Made by a program: the position numbers and the translations under genes. Positions 6,647-14,874 of a DNA stretch of 17,260 bases are shown here, piece by piece; position 1 is the stretch's first letter; each line of letters begins with the position of its first letter. Origin of the DNA: Bryobacteraceae bacterium (GTDB lineage Bacteria; Acidobacteriota; Terriglobia; Bryobacterales; Bryobacteraceae); NCBI GenBank assembly GCA_025350445.1, contig JANXXV010000999.1:1-17260 (forward strand). The letters run 5' to 3'. The notes under the pieces were generated by a model, which worked only from the letters and a program-made list of their open reading frames with translations, was not told the origin of the DNA and did not search any database.

Positions 6647-8605
6647 GTGGTCCAGCCTACTAGTTCTCTAAACGCGTTGGGTTCGAAGCAACCTTCCGCC
6701 GAACCGTGCGTACTGGTGATTTTCGGAGCCTCCGGCGACCTTACGAAGCGCCTGCTGATGCCCGCCTTCTATAACCTTGCCTGTGACGGCTTGCTAACCG
6801 AGCACTTTGCCATCGTGGGCATGGCGATGGACGAACTCACCACCGAATCGTTTCGCGAAAAGATGGCGACCGATATTAAACAATTTTCCACGCGCCAGGA
6901 ATTCGATCAAAACACTTGGGATTGGCTCTCTTCGCGACTCTACTATACTCCGGGCAAGTTCGACGACAACGCTGCGTTTGTCCGCTTGGCCGGGCTCGTG
7001 TCGAAGCTCGACGAACGATATCAGGCGCGCGGGAACGTTCTGTTTTACATGGCCACGCCCCCGCCGGTGTTCGGACTCATTTCGAGTAACATCGAGAAGG
7101 CGGGCTTCAAAACCTCTTCCGCAGGCTGGAAGCGAATCATTGTAGAAAAGCCGTTCGGCAACGATTTGCCTTCCGCCATTGCGCTGAATCGGGAAATCCT
7201 CACGTACTGGACCGAGGACCAGATCTACCGCATCGATCATTATCTGGGCAAAGAGACAGTCCAGAACATCATCGCATTCCGGTTCTCAAACGGGATGTTT
7301 GAGCCGGTATGGAATCGGAATTTCATCGATCACATCCAGTTCAGCGTTGCGGAGGCTGTCGGTGTCGAAGGGCGTGGCGCATACTATGACCGGTCTGGCG
7401 TGCTGCGGGACATGCTGCAGAATCACATGTTCCAGATGCTGGCGTATCTCTGCATGGAGCCGCCCACCTCGTTCGCGCCCGAGGCGGTTCGCAATGAGAA
7501 ATCCAAGTTGCTCGAAGCCGTGCGTATCATGGACGCGGGCTCCGTGCGCGCCAATACGGTTCGAGGCCAGTACGGCCCGGGCGTTAGCTCCGATGGAAAA
7601 CCGGCGCTCGGTTACCGCGAGGAGCCCAGCGTGCCCAGCCTGTCCGCTACGGAGACGTTCGCAGCGGTCAAGCTTTTCATTGACAACTGGCGATGGCTTG
7701 GCGTTCCCATCTATCTTCGTTCAGGCAAGCGGCTGTGGAAGCGCGGCACGGAGATCGTCGTGCAGCTTAAGAGCCCGCCGGACATCGTGTTCAGAGGCAC
7801 TCCGGTTGCATCGCTTGAACCAAACCGGTTGATCTTTCACATCCAGCCGGACCAGGGGATCGAGCTGCGGTTTCAGGCCAAGACGCCGGGCCCGGAGATG
7901 TCTCTGCAGAACGTGAACATGCGCTTCGACTACAGCCAGGCGTTTACCGCCCCGCGCGCGACCGGCTACGAAGTACTCATTTATAACTGCATGAACGGCG
8001 ACGCGACCCTGTTCTCGCGAACCGACCTTGTCGAGACAGCCTGGCGGATTGCTCAACCCATGTTGGACGTGTGGAAAAACGAACCGGCAGATTTTCCGAA
8101 TTACGCGGCGGGTACCTGGGGCCCTAAAGCTGCTTTCGAGCTGATGGAGCGAGACGGACGGAAATGGGTCGAAATTCTCAATCGTGAAACGCTTGAAAAG
8201 GTCCCGCTATTTGAAGGAGCAGACACTGTGTTCCTTGCGTCGCTCATTTTGGCTCTGAAGCCGGTGGTTTTCCAGCCGGGCGATTTGGTCGTGCGCCAAG
8301 GGGAGTCCGGCGGCGAGATGTATGTAATCTCACGCGGCGAAGTAGAAGTAATCGACGGCTCCGGCAACGTCGTCGCGACACTCGGCGAGGGCAACTTCTT
8401 CGGCGAAATCAGCCTCCTGACAGCAGCGCCTCGAAACGCAACCGTCCGCGCCAAATCCTATTGCGACTTTTTCGTGCTCGACAAATCCGGCTTCACGCGC
8501 GTGCTGCGTGACCGCCCGCAATTTCTTAAATCAATCATGGAAATTGCCCAAACGCGCTACAACCTTTCCGCGCAGGAAGTTCTGTCGGAACATTCGGACA
8601 AATGA
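6647..8605 (+). CDS. zwf: Glucose-6-phosphate dehydrogenase fused to a cyclic-nucleotide-binding domain
   Basis: 652 residues from GTG 6647; an in-frame TAA at 6629 rules out an earlier start, and the ribosome site is weak. Residues about 1-515 are a full-length G6PD, which oxidises glucose 6-phosphate to 6-phosphogluconolactone with NADP+ or NAD+ (first step of the oxidative pentose phosphate pathway). Seen motifs are the dinucleotide-fold [12 protein letters not shown] (24-35), EKPFG (167-171), substrate motif RIDHYLGKE (195-203) and the catalytic His in LQNHMFQML (His260). Typical G6PDs end near 490-510 residues; here residues about 525-640 form a CRP/PKA-type cNMP-binding domain with the phosphate-binding cassette [19 protein letters not shown] (Glu587, Arg596 kept). 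Allosteric control by a cyclic nucleotide is inferred. The stop overlaps the glucosidase start by 4 bases (ATGA). Both domain calls are very sure. Confidence 0.95.
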   Translation: MVQPTSSLNALGSKQPSAEPCVLVIFGASGDLTKRLLMPAFYNLACDGLLTEHFAIVGMAMDELTTESFREKMATDIKQFSTRQEFDQNTWDWLSSRLYYTPGKFDDNAAFVRLAGLVSKLDERYQARGNVLFYMATPPPVFGLISSNIEKAGFKTSSAGWKRIIVEKPFGNDLPSAIALNREILTYWTEDQIYRIDHYLGKETVQNIIAFRFSNGMFEPVWNRNFIDHIQFSVAEAVGVEGRGAYYDRSGVLRDMLQNHMFQMLAYLCMEPPTSFAPEAVRNEKSKLLEAVRIMDAGSVRANTVRGQYGPGVSSDGKPALGYREEPSVPSLSATETFAAVKLFIDNWRWLGVPIYLRSGKRLWKRGTEIVVQLKSPPDIVFRGTPVASLEPNRLIFHIQPDQGIELRFQAKTPGPEMSLQNVNMRFDYSQAFTAPRATGYEVLIYNCMNGDATLFSRTDLVETAWRIAQPMLDVWKNEPADFPNYAAGTWGPKAAFELMERDGRKWVEILNRETLEKVPLFEGADTVFLASLILALKPVVFQPGDLVVRQGESGGEMYVISRGEVEVIDGSGNVVATLGEGNFFGEISLLTAAPRNATVRAKSYCDFFVLDKSGFTRVLRDRPQFLKSIMEIAQTRYNLSAQEVLSEHSDK

Positions 8606-11286
8606 AGCCGATTCTCGAAACTGCGGAGTACCAGCGATTACACGGCCCGTATCAAGGGAGCTTGGTGCGCCCCTGGCGCAAATGGGGCCCGTACACGTCC
8701 GATCGCGCTTGGGGCACTGTGCGCGAGGACTACAGCGCTTACGGAACCGCTTGGGACTACCTCACTCACGACCTTGCCCGCAGCAAGGCCTACCGCTGGG
8801 GTGAAGACGGCATCGCCGGCCTGTGTGACCGCTACCAGATTCTGGTGTTCGCGCTGGCTTTCTGGAACGGCCGCGACCCCATCCTCAAGGAACGCTTTTT
8901 CGGCCTCAATAACGGCGAAGGTAACCACGGCGAGGACGTCAAAGAATACTATTTCTACCTCGACAACACGCCGTCGCACAGCTATCAAAAAATGCTGTAC
9001 AAGTACCCGCAGCGCGAGTATCCCTACGGCTGGCTGGTCGACGAAAACCGCAGCCGTGGCGGGCGCGGTGGCGAATTCGAGCTAATTGATACCGGCATTT
9101 TCGACGATGATCGCTACTTCGACGTTTTTATCGAGTACGCCAAGGCTTCTGAAGAAGACATCTGCATCCGCGTCGAAGCCATTAACCGCGGTCCGGAAGA
9201 TGCCGAATTGCACCTGATCCCTCATCTCTGGTTCCGTAATAGCTGGGCCTGGAGCGATCCTGCGGGTCCCGAAGCAAGCATCGTCTTAGGATCGAGCCAT
9301 GGTGGGCTTATGAACATCGAGGCCGATGATCGCAACGCCAGGCCGCCCCAGAACCTTCGTGATATTTACCAGCTTGGCCTGCGCCACCTCTACTGCGAAG
9401 CGTCCGGAACCCCTTTATTCACTGACAACGAAACTAACGCGCCCCGCGTATATGGTCCGAGAAATGTGAGCCGCAAGCCGCACGTCAAGGACGCCTTCCA
9501 CCGTTACATCGTCAACGGCGAACACGATCAAGTGAATCCGCAGCACCAGGGCACCAAGGCCTGCATCGATTACAAACTGCGCATCCCGGCAGGCAAGTCC
9601 GCCATTTTGCGGCTGCGGCTCACTCCCAGCCAGCTGAATGATCCATTGCGTGCCGTGGATGACATCATTGCTCAGCGCAGGCAAGAAGCAGACCTGTTCT
9701 ACAACGCCGTACATCCTCCCCGCGCCACTGAAGAAGAACGTATGATCCAGCGTCAGGCCTTCGCCGGACTGCTCTGGAGTAAACAAATGTACTACTTCGA
9801 CGTGAACGCTTGGCTCGAGGGCGATAACCCGAACCGGCCGCCTCCGGACTCGCGCTGGCACGGCCGCAACCTCCGCTGGCGGCACCTCAACTCCATGCGC
9901 ATCCTTTCCATGCCGGACAAGTGGGAATATCCGTGGTTTGCCGCCTGGGACCTGGCGTTTCAGTGCACCACCATTGCGCTGATCGATCCCGGTTTCGCCG
10001 CCGACAACCTCCGCTTTCTCTTATTCGAGCAATTTCAGCATATAAACGGCCAGATTCCGGCCTACGAGTGGGAATTCTCAGATCTGAATCCTCCGGTGCA
10101 CGCCTGGGCGGTCTGGCGAGTTTACGAAATCGAGCGCGACCGCACCGGCCACGCCAACCGCGAGTTTCTCGAAAAATGTTTCCACAAGCTGCTCATCAAC
10201 TTCGCCTGGTGGGTGAACAAAGTAGACAGCCAGGGCAACAACGTTTTCGAGGGCGGCTTCCTCGGGCTGGACAACATCACCGTCGTCGACCGCAGCGAAA
10301 AGCTCCCCAACGGCGCCATTCTGGAGCAGTCCGACGGCACCGGGTGGATGGCCTTCTTCTGCATTTACATGATGAACATCGCGCTTGAGCTTGCCAAGGA
10401 GAACCCGGCTTACGAGGGCCTCGCCACTAAATTCTTCCAGCACTATACCTTCATCGGCAAGGCCATGAAGAACATGGGTGGCCGCGATTTTCAACTCTGG
10501 GATGAACGCGAGGGTTTCTTCTACGATACCCTCCGCTATCCCAATGGTGAGTTTCACCGTTTCCGCGTACGTTCGCAGGTTGGTCTGATCCCGATCTTCG
10601 CGGTCAGCGTGCTCCACCTCGAACAGCTTAAGCAACACGCCGAGTTCACCACTGACCTGCAGTGGTTTCTAACGAACCGCCCAGCCCTGGCGAAGCACGC
10701 CTGCATCCCAGGTACGCGCGACGGCAAGGAGATCCTGACGCTGTCTATCGTCGACCAGCTTCAGCTCCAGCGCCTACTGAAGCGCATCTGGGATCCGGAG
10801 GAATTTCTGTCGGACTACGGCATCCGCAGTCTCTCGAAATTCCACCAAGAGCATCCATTCGCCTTCGGTTCGAGCGTGGTTCGTTATGAGCCCGCGGAAG
10901 AAGACATGAAGCTCAAAGGCGGCAATTCCAACTGGCGCGGCCCGATCTGGTTCCCCACCGCTTACCTGATCGTTGAATCGTTACGCAGGTACTCGGAAGG
11001 GTTTAGTCCCGACGTGGGCTTGCCCGGCCCGGATGGCAAGATCGTCAATACCCGCCAAATGGCCGAAGAGATTGCCAACCGCATGATCAACATCTTCAAG
11101 CGCAACGAACAGGGCCATCGACCGGTGTTCGGAGGCGCCCGCAAGTTCCAGGAGGATCCGCACTGGCGCGACCACTTGCTGTTCTACGAGCACTTCCATG
11201 GCGACAGCGGCGCGGGCCTTGGCGCGAGCCATCAGACAGGCTGGACCGCCCTGGTAGCGAACCTCATCGACGAATGGCGCTCTTAG
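8602..11286 (+). CDS. GH63/MGH1-like glucosidase
   Basis: 894 residues, cytoplasmic by sequence (no signal peptide). The start ATG overlaps the stop of the dehydrogenase, so translation is coupled. The N-terminal half carries the strongly conserved blocks of this bacterial glucosidase family: [20 protein letters not shown] (25-44), [11 protein letters not shown] and [20 protein letters not shown]. The C-terminal half is an (alpha/alpha)6 barrel of the mannosylglycerate-hydrolase/GH63 clan: [11 protein letters not shown] (444-454), [20 protein letters not shown] (481-500), [14 protein letters not shown], and the end block [20 protein letters not shown] (862-881). By analogy with GH63, Asp450 and Glu863 are candidates for the catalytic acid and base; this is inference. 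The substrate is likely an alpha-glucoside or a compatible-solute glycoside. Released glucose, once phosphorylated, would feed the upstream enzyme. Family sure, substrate not. Confidence 0.9.
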   Translation: MKPILETAEYQRLHGPYQGSLVRPWRKWGPYTSDRAWGTVREDYSAYGTAWDYLTHDLARSKAYRWGEDGIAGLCDRYQILVFALAFWNGRDPILKERFFGLNNGEGNHGEDVKEYYFYLDNTPSHSYQKMLYKYPQREYPYGWLVDENRSRGGRGGEFELIDTGIFDDDRYFDVFIEYAKASEEDICIRVEAINRGPEDAELHLIPHLWFRNSWAWSDPAGPEASIVLGSSHGGLMNIEADDRNARPPQNLRDIYQLGLRHLYCEASGTPLFTDNETNAPRVYGPRNVSRKPHVKDAFHRYIVNGEHDQVNPQHQGTKACIDYKLRIPAGKSAILRLRLTPSQLNDPLRAVDDIIAQRRQEADLFYNAVHPPRATEEERMIQRQAFAGLLWSKQMYYFDVNAWLEGDNPNRPPPDSRWHGRNLRWRHLNSMRILSMPDKWEYPWFAAWDLAFQCTTIALIDPGFAADNLRFLLFEQFQHINGQIPAYEWEFSDLNPPVHAWAVWRVYEIERDRTGHANREFLEKCFHKLLINFAWWVNKVDSQGNNVFEGGFLGLDNITVVDRSEKLPNGAILEQSDGTGWMAFFCIYMMNIALELAKENPAYEGLATKFFQHYTFIGKAMKNMGGRDFQLWDEREGFFYDTLRYPNGEFHRFRVRSQVGLIPIFAVSVLHLEQLKQHAEFTTDLQWFLTNRPALAKHACIPGTRDGKEILTLSIVDQLQLQRLLKRIWDPEEFLSDYGIRSLSKFHQEHPFAFGSSVVRYEPAEEDMKLKGGNSNWRGPIWFPTAYLIVESLRRYSEGFSPDVGLPGPDGKIVNTRQMAEEIANRMINIFKRNEQGHRPVFGGARKFQEDPHWRDHLLFYEHFHGDSGAGLGASHQTGWTALVANLIDEWRS

Positions 11287-11455
11287 CCGGTATGCCGCCG
11301 GCGGCGCCGTACACCAAAGTCCTTTGGCGATCTATCGAGGGCAACGCGGCGATCGTGGATTCGCGCGACGGATATGACAACATACAGTAGCTAGCACCGC
11401 TTCTTTCCGATTTGAACAATTACGCGGTGATATTTCTCATCGGTGGCTACGAACC
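11287..11455. other. Intergenic space between convergent genes
   Basis: 169 bases between the ends of the glucosidase (+) and the beta-sandwich gene (-). It begins with a GC-rich perfect palindrome GCCGCCGGCGGC (11294-11305), 8 bases after the stop, but no T-run follows. CACCGC (11395-11400) and GCGGTG (11424-11429) form another possible stem. No gene or canonical terminator is evident. Confidence 0.6.
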
Positions 11456-12157
11456 CTAGCGATAAAATTCGATCTTTGCATCGCGGAAAAAGAGAAAATT
11501 CTGCGGCGCTACTGAAATCGGCCCGTTGATGCCGAAGATAGCGATCTGAAACTTATCGCCCACCTTGACCGCCTCGGCAAGCACGACACGATTGGGCATG
11601 TTGAAGCCTTGAATGGTAGCCGGGCTAGGGTAGCCCGCGCGGCGCGGCATCTGCCCATTGACCCATACTTCGGCGTAATCGTCGACGTACGCGGTCAGGA
11701 CTGCCTTGGTACCGGATGTATCGAAATCCCCGATTCTTCCCGGTATCGTCAGGTTCGTCCGGAACCAGATGAAGGACACTTTACCCCCACCGCGGCGGTC
11801 GGCTAGCCCCTTGGCGCCGATTGTCGGCCACGATGAATCATCGAAGCCAGCTTCCCCGGCATGGGGCTGGATATCATACGACGTCTTGTACCCGGGCGTA
11901 GCGTTTGCTAGCGCCGGACCTTCGACGATCTTTGCCTCCATGGTCTTCCACTGCGCGCCGAATACGGCTGATCCTTCCGCAGTCATCAGATCGACCACTT
12001 TCGAAGGTACCAGCGAAGGCGGCATTTGCGGAGGGGGCGGCGCTGAAACAGCAGCAGAGGGAGCTAGCGTTTGAGCCGCTGCAATTGCCGCCATCCCGAG
12101 GAGACAGACGCCCAGCGTCCAACACGTCCGCAGCCGAACCAAACCTTGCTTGCGCAT
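11456..12157 (-). CDS. Exported galactose-binding-like beta-sandwich protein, function unknown
   Basis: 233 residues with a signal peptide (MRKQGLVRLR, then hydrophobic, ending AAIAAAQ) and a Pro-rich linker (APPPPQMPP). The mature part looks like the N-terminal sugar-binding jelly-roll of GH2 enzymes: AGFDDSSWPTIGAKGL, WFRTNLTIPGRIGDFD and AYVDDYAEVWVNGQMPR. No catalytic domain follows; the protein ends soon after FLFFRDAKIEFYR. From memory, similar domains occur joined to SMP-30/gluconolactonase-type enzymes in Acidobacteriota, so this may be a free-standing version; unverified. The purine-rich AGAAGGAG directly precedes the start. It lies 33 bases downstream of the GlcG-like gene on the same strand, so the two are probably one operon of periplasmic proteins. 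Fold call moderately sure, function unknown. Confidence 0.7.
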   Translation of the reverse strand: MRKQGLVRLRTCWTLGVCLLGMAAIAAAQTLAPSAAVSAPPPPQMPPSLVPSKVVDLMTAEGSAVFGAQWKTMEAKIVEGPALANATPGYKTSYDIQPHAGEAGFDDSSWPTIGAKGLADRRGGGKVSFIWFRTNLTIPGRIGDFDTSGTKAVLTAYVDDYAEVWVNGQMPRRAGYPSPATIQGFNMPNRVVLAEAVKVGDKFQIAIFGINGPISVAPQNFLFFRDAKIEFYR

Positions 12158-12190
12158 CTCCTTCTTCTTCGGAGGTTCTTGCTGCGCGGC

Positions 12191-12667
12191 TTACTTCAGC
12201 TTGGCTTCCACTTTTGTAGGCGCCGCGTTAGCGCAAGCCGCATCCTTGTCGCCGCCGGGAGCGCCGCTCACCGAGACCGCGCCGATGACTTGGTCTCCCA
12301 CTTTGATCGGTACACCGCCCATGGCGTTTATCGTGCCTGGAATAACAGGGGCGGGAACTGGGGCGCCTGGAGGCAGATTCGCAGGCGGACCGGATGGTCT
12401 GCCGAAAGCCATCACGGTGTTAGCTTTCATCGTGGCAACTTGCACCGTGGCATTCCCGGCCCCATCGTCACGCAAGAAGGCCTTTTCAATATTGGCGTGA
12501 TCCACTACTCTGACACTCACTTTGTATCCGTCGGCGCGGCACTTGGCCATCGCCTCCTGGGCAATTGTTTGTGCTACGTCCACTGTGAGGATCTTCGTGG
12601 TGGGGAGCTGTGCGAAAATGCCCGTTGCCGTAGCGATTGTTAAGAGAAAAAGTCTATTGGGTGACAT
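12191..12667 (-). CDS. Exported GlcG/HbpS-like (DUF336) heme-binding family protein
   Basis: 158 residues. A short signal peptide (MSPNRLFLLTIATATGIFAQ) is followed by the GlcG/HbpS fold. The N-terminal helix and strand (AQTIAQEAMAKCRADG, VSVRVVDHANIEKAF), the middle helix (ATMKANTVMAFGRPSG) and the C-terminal block (GGVPIKVGDQVIGAVSVSG then GAPGGDKDAACANAA) all match the family pattern. A Pro-rich insert (PPANLPPGAPVPAPVIPG) sits between the helix and the last strands. Relatives include heme-binding and heme-degrading HbpS of Streptomyces and GlcG of glycolate loci; no glycolate genes are here, so the function is open. First gene of a two-gene minus-strand unit, divergent from the heme peroxidase, a suggestive but unproven heme link. 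The start has no clear Shine-Dalgarno. Confidence 0.9.
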   Translation of the reverse strand: MSPNRLFLLTIATATGIFAQLPTTKILTVDVAQTIAQEAMAKCRADGYKVSVRVVDHANIEKAFLRDDGAGNATVQVATMKANTVMAFGRPSGPPANLPPGAPVPAPVIPGTINAMGGVPIKVGDQVIGAVSVSGAPGGDKDAACANAAPTKVEAKLK

Positions 12668-12876
12668 GGATGGATGCTACCCAATCGCTAAACCAGAGTC
12701 AACGGTGCGAACTGGATGGCTGGTCCGAGGTGACGGAGATCGTGCCTGACTCCGTAGGTAAGCGCCTATAGCGAATTCAAGTGGAGAAGCCGTTTTCGGG
12801 GGGCCGGAGCGTTACATTCAAAATGCAGTTCGCATAAACTTAAATCCTACGATCTTTACTCCTTCGAGGTTTACTA
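12668..12876. promoter_or_regulatory. Divergent intergenic region carrying two promoters by position
   Basis: 209 bases separate the starts of the GlcG-like gene (-) and the heme peroxidase (+), so both promoters must lie here or further out. Before the peroxidase the DNA turns AT-rich (about 12812-12860) with a weak -10-like TAAACT (12835-12840), and GAGG (12866-12869) sits 7 bases before its ATG. GAGTCA (12696-12701) and TGACTC (12747-12752) are an inverted pair, possibly chance. No confident -35/-10 pair was found on either strand. Confidence 0.5.
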
Positions 12877-14430
12877 ATGAGCGCACGACACGGCAAACCC
12901 CTGCGCGGATTGATGTCGACGAAGACGTCTCCGTTGTTCCAGGGAACCTTCGGACGAATGTTCCGATCGTTGCCTCCAGCCAAATTCGGAAAAGACGAAG
13001 CTGAGAGCCGGGGCAATCTAATGAAGCTCGGCGACTTCATGACGTCCGACTTCGATCCACCGAAGGACGGGCCGGATGCGGAGGAAAGCGGAATTCCCGC
13101 ACTGTACACGTATCTGGCTCAGTTCATCGATCATGACATTACCTTCGATCCGATGAGCAGTTTAATCAAACAAAACGATCCCGATGCGTTAACGGATTTC
13201 CGCACCCCCGCTTTCGATCTCGACAATGTATATGGGCGAGGGCCTGACGACCAGCCCTACATGTATCAAAGCCATACCTTTTTGCTCGGCGACAAGATTG
13301 GGGGCGGCAGCGATTCGAATGCGCAGGACTTGCCGCGAAATAATACCGACCCTCGCCGCGCCCTTATCGGCGATCCGCGAAATGATGAGAACACCATCGT
13401 TTCACAACTGCAGGGACTCTTTCTCCGCTTTCATAATAGGACTGCAAAGGACCACCCGGAAGTGGATCCCGGAGCCGATTTCGACAAACTGCAGAAGATC
13501 GTGCGGTTTCACTATCAATACTTGGTCCTCAACGACTTCCTGCCCCGCATCGTTCACTCCAGCGTGTTAGCGGACTTGAAGACTGACGGCTACTTTGATC
13601 GCCAAAAACTCAAGTTCTTTCATTGGAAGCATGAGCCTTTCATGCCTGTCGAGTTCTCGGTAGCGGCTTACCGGTTGGGCCACTCCATGATTCGGCCCGG
13701 CTATCGCTTGAACGACAACGTTTTGTTGCCAATATTCCCGGTATCCAAGAAGATCGATCCCCCCGATGGGATCGCGGAGGGTCTGACCGGTTTTCGCGCA
13801 ATGAATCCAGCTTGGGGCATCGATTGGGGCCGCTTTATCGATATCGACACGCGTTCGTACGGAGCCGACACTCAGCCTGCCGATGATCCTACCAAGAAGC
13901 GCCTGCAGTTTGCTTACCGGCTCGACACTTCGCTTGTCACGCCGCTATCCGACCTTCCGCCGGTTGTTGCCGCCAATCCACCTTCGCTGCCACAACGCAA
14001 CCTGATTCGGAGCTTTGAATTGGGCCTTCCTTCCGGCCAGGATGTCGCCAGAGCCATGCGTTTGAGGCCTCTCAAGGATGACGAAATTACGATTGGCAAA
14101 GCGGTCGACCAGCCCGGCTCGGGCGATGTTAAGGGCACCATTGCTTCTATTCAGGAACTGGCCGCCTTCAAAGGAAATTGTCCTCTCTGGACTTACATTC
14201 TTGCGGAGGCTGCAAAGAACCAGGAGACGGTGATGATACCAGTCTTAGAAGATAGGAAGATCACGACTCCAAGGCTCGGCCCCGTAGGAGGCCGCATCGT
14301 AGCGGAAGTGTTTCTGGGCATGATGTTCGGCGACAACAACTCTCTGCTGAATCTCGAACCGCACTGGCAACCGTCCTCGGGGCAGAATTATCAACTTAAA
14401 GATTTCGTCAAATATGCACTGGGCAGATGA
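12877..14430 (+). CDS. Animal-type heme peroxidase (peroxidase-cyclooxygenase superfamily)
   Basis: 517 residues with GAGG 7 bases upstream. It uses H2O2 and a covalently bound heme to oxidise small substrates. Key residues by comparison with myeloperoxidase are all present: distal His86 and heme-ester Asp85 in AQFIDHDITFDP; catalytic Arg168 and heme-ester Glu171 in GDPRNDENT; the helix LQGLFLRFHNR (179-188 region); and proximal His269 in YRLGHSMIRPGYRL. The residue after Glu171 is Asn, not the Met that forms the sulfonium link in myeloperoxidase. FDLDNVYGRG (113-122) fits the calcium-loop area. There is no obvious signal peptide, so it may be cytoplasmic or leave by another route; a bacterial, single-domain member of the superfamily. 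It stands alone, divergent from the GlcG-like gene. Family assignment very sure, physiological substrate unknown. Confidence 0.95.
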   Translation: MSARHGKPLRGLMSTKTSPLFQGTFGRMFRSLPPAKFGKDEAESRGNLMKLGDFMTSDFDPPKDGPDAEESGIPALYTYLAQFIDHDITFDPMSSLIKQNDPDALTDFRTPAFDLDNVYGRGPDDQPYMYQSHTFLLGDKIGGGSDSNAQDLPRNNTDPRRALIGDPRNDENTIVSQLQGLFLRFHNRTAKDHPEVDPGADFDKLQKIVRFHYQYLVLNDFLPRIVHSSVLADLKTDGYFDRQKLKFFHWKHEPFMPVEFSVAAYRLGHSMIRPGYRLNDNVLLPIFPVSKKIDPPDGIAEGLTGFRAMNPAWGIDWGRFIDIDTRSYGADTQPADDPTKKRLQFAYRLDTSLVTPLSDLPPVVAANPPSLPQRNLIRSFELGLPSGQDVARAMRLRPLKDDEITIGKAVDQPGSGDVKGTIASIQELAAFKGNCPLWTYILAEAAKNQETVMIPVLEDRKITTPRLGPVGGRIVAEVFLGMMFGDNNSLLNLEPHWQPSSGQNYQLKDFVKYALGR

Positions 14431-14768
14431 CTCCGAACCGCTCGTCCGCTTGATCCTGTGTGGAACAGTTCCCCAAAAGCAGTAGGTTCGGTGGTTAGCA
14501 ACCGATTCCAGCGGGCCACTAGGTGCCGCGCCGCGTGCCGTGTGCGCGGCTGTTCAAAGTCAGCTATTCGGCTCCGGGAGCCGACTCGATGTTTGCCAAC
14601 CGGCTCTCCGTCGCCGCAAGGCGTTCCGGTCCGTTCGCCGAGCAAATCGCGCTCTGAGGGCGCCTATGATGGTAATCCATGCGCCCGGCGGCTGATCCGG
14701 TGTCGAGGGCAGAAGCGTTAATGTGTGCGCGCTCGCGGGCGCTTTTCAAGATTCACTCTCTGAATACA
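14431..14768. other. Gene-free stretch with hairpins
   Basis: Downstream of the peroxidase I see no credible coding sequence: the open frames here have no ribosome site and biased, Arg/Ser-rich translations. It holds the palindrome TCGGT/ACCGA around 14489-14505, the perfect hairpin at 14568-14584, and a GC stem with TTTT behind it (14729-14747, weak terminator-like). No tRNA or known RNA is recognised. Confidence 0.5.
14568..14584. other. Perfect 7-bp hairpin downstream of the peroxidase
   Basis: TCGGCTC (14568-14574) pairs exactly with GAGCCGA (14578-14584) over a CGG loop. It lies 137 bases after the peroxidase stop. No T-run follows, so it could be a 3'-end stabilising or Rho-related structure rather than a classic intrinsic terminator. 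Confidence 0.4.
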
Positions 14769-14790
14769 AGTCGTTAAACATATAACGACT
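14769..14790. promoter_or_regulatory. Perfect 8-bp inverted repeat, candidate operator
   Basis: AGTCGTTA (14769-14776) and TAACGACT (14783-14790) are exact reverse complements around AACATA. The two arm centres are about 14 bases apart, between one and one and a half DNA turns, as for dimeric regulators. It is in an AT-rich island 84 bases before the antitoxin start. The binding protein is unknown; the adjacent antitoxin is the nearest candidate. Confidence 0.5.
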
Positions 14791-14828
14791 GACGGGGCAG
14801 CGTGTGAACGGCGTTGCCGCGCACAGTT

Positions 14829-14855
14829 GTTGACTAAATTACTGGGTAGTAGAAT
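14829..14855 (+). promoter_or_regulatory. Candidate promoter of the toxin-antitoxin pair
   Basis: TTGACT (14829-14834) differs from the -35 consensus at one base and TAGAAT (14850-14855) from the -10 consensus at one base. The spacer is 15 bases, shorter than the usual 16-18, which lowers confidence. Transcription would start near 14862, giving a leader of only about a dozen bases that still includes the ribosome site TAGGAG (14862-14867). Confidence 0.5.
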
Positions 14856-14874
14856 TACTGGTAGGAGTATTACT
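14838..14874 (+). repeat. ATTACT repeat cluster overlapping promoter and ribosome site
   Basis: ATTACTGG occurs at 14838-14845 and 14854-14861, and ATTACT again at 14869-14874 directly before the ATG; spacings are 16 and 15 bases. Opposite half-sites AGTA (14848-14851, 14866-14869) pair with TACT at 14840-14843 and 14856-14859, so each unit is also a loose inverted repeat. This layout fits an autorepression operator for a type II toxin-antitoxin complex. Confidence 0.5.

Noticed and set aside
14458..14721. 87-codon open frame after the peroxidase gene
   Set aside because: No ribosome site, an Arg/Ser/Cys-rich translation unlike any protein family, and it runs through the hairpins.
14727..14747. 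GC stem followed by TTTTC as an intrinsic terminator
   Set aside because: The stem is short, contains a G-T pair and closes on a minimal loop, and it is about 300 bases from the peroxidase stop; noted only as weak.
14827..14874. Longer antitoxin starting at TTG 14827
   Set aside because: The AbrB domain begins at the Met at 14875, which has a well-placed TAGGAG; the extension would be translated from promoter and operator DNA.
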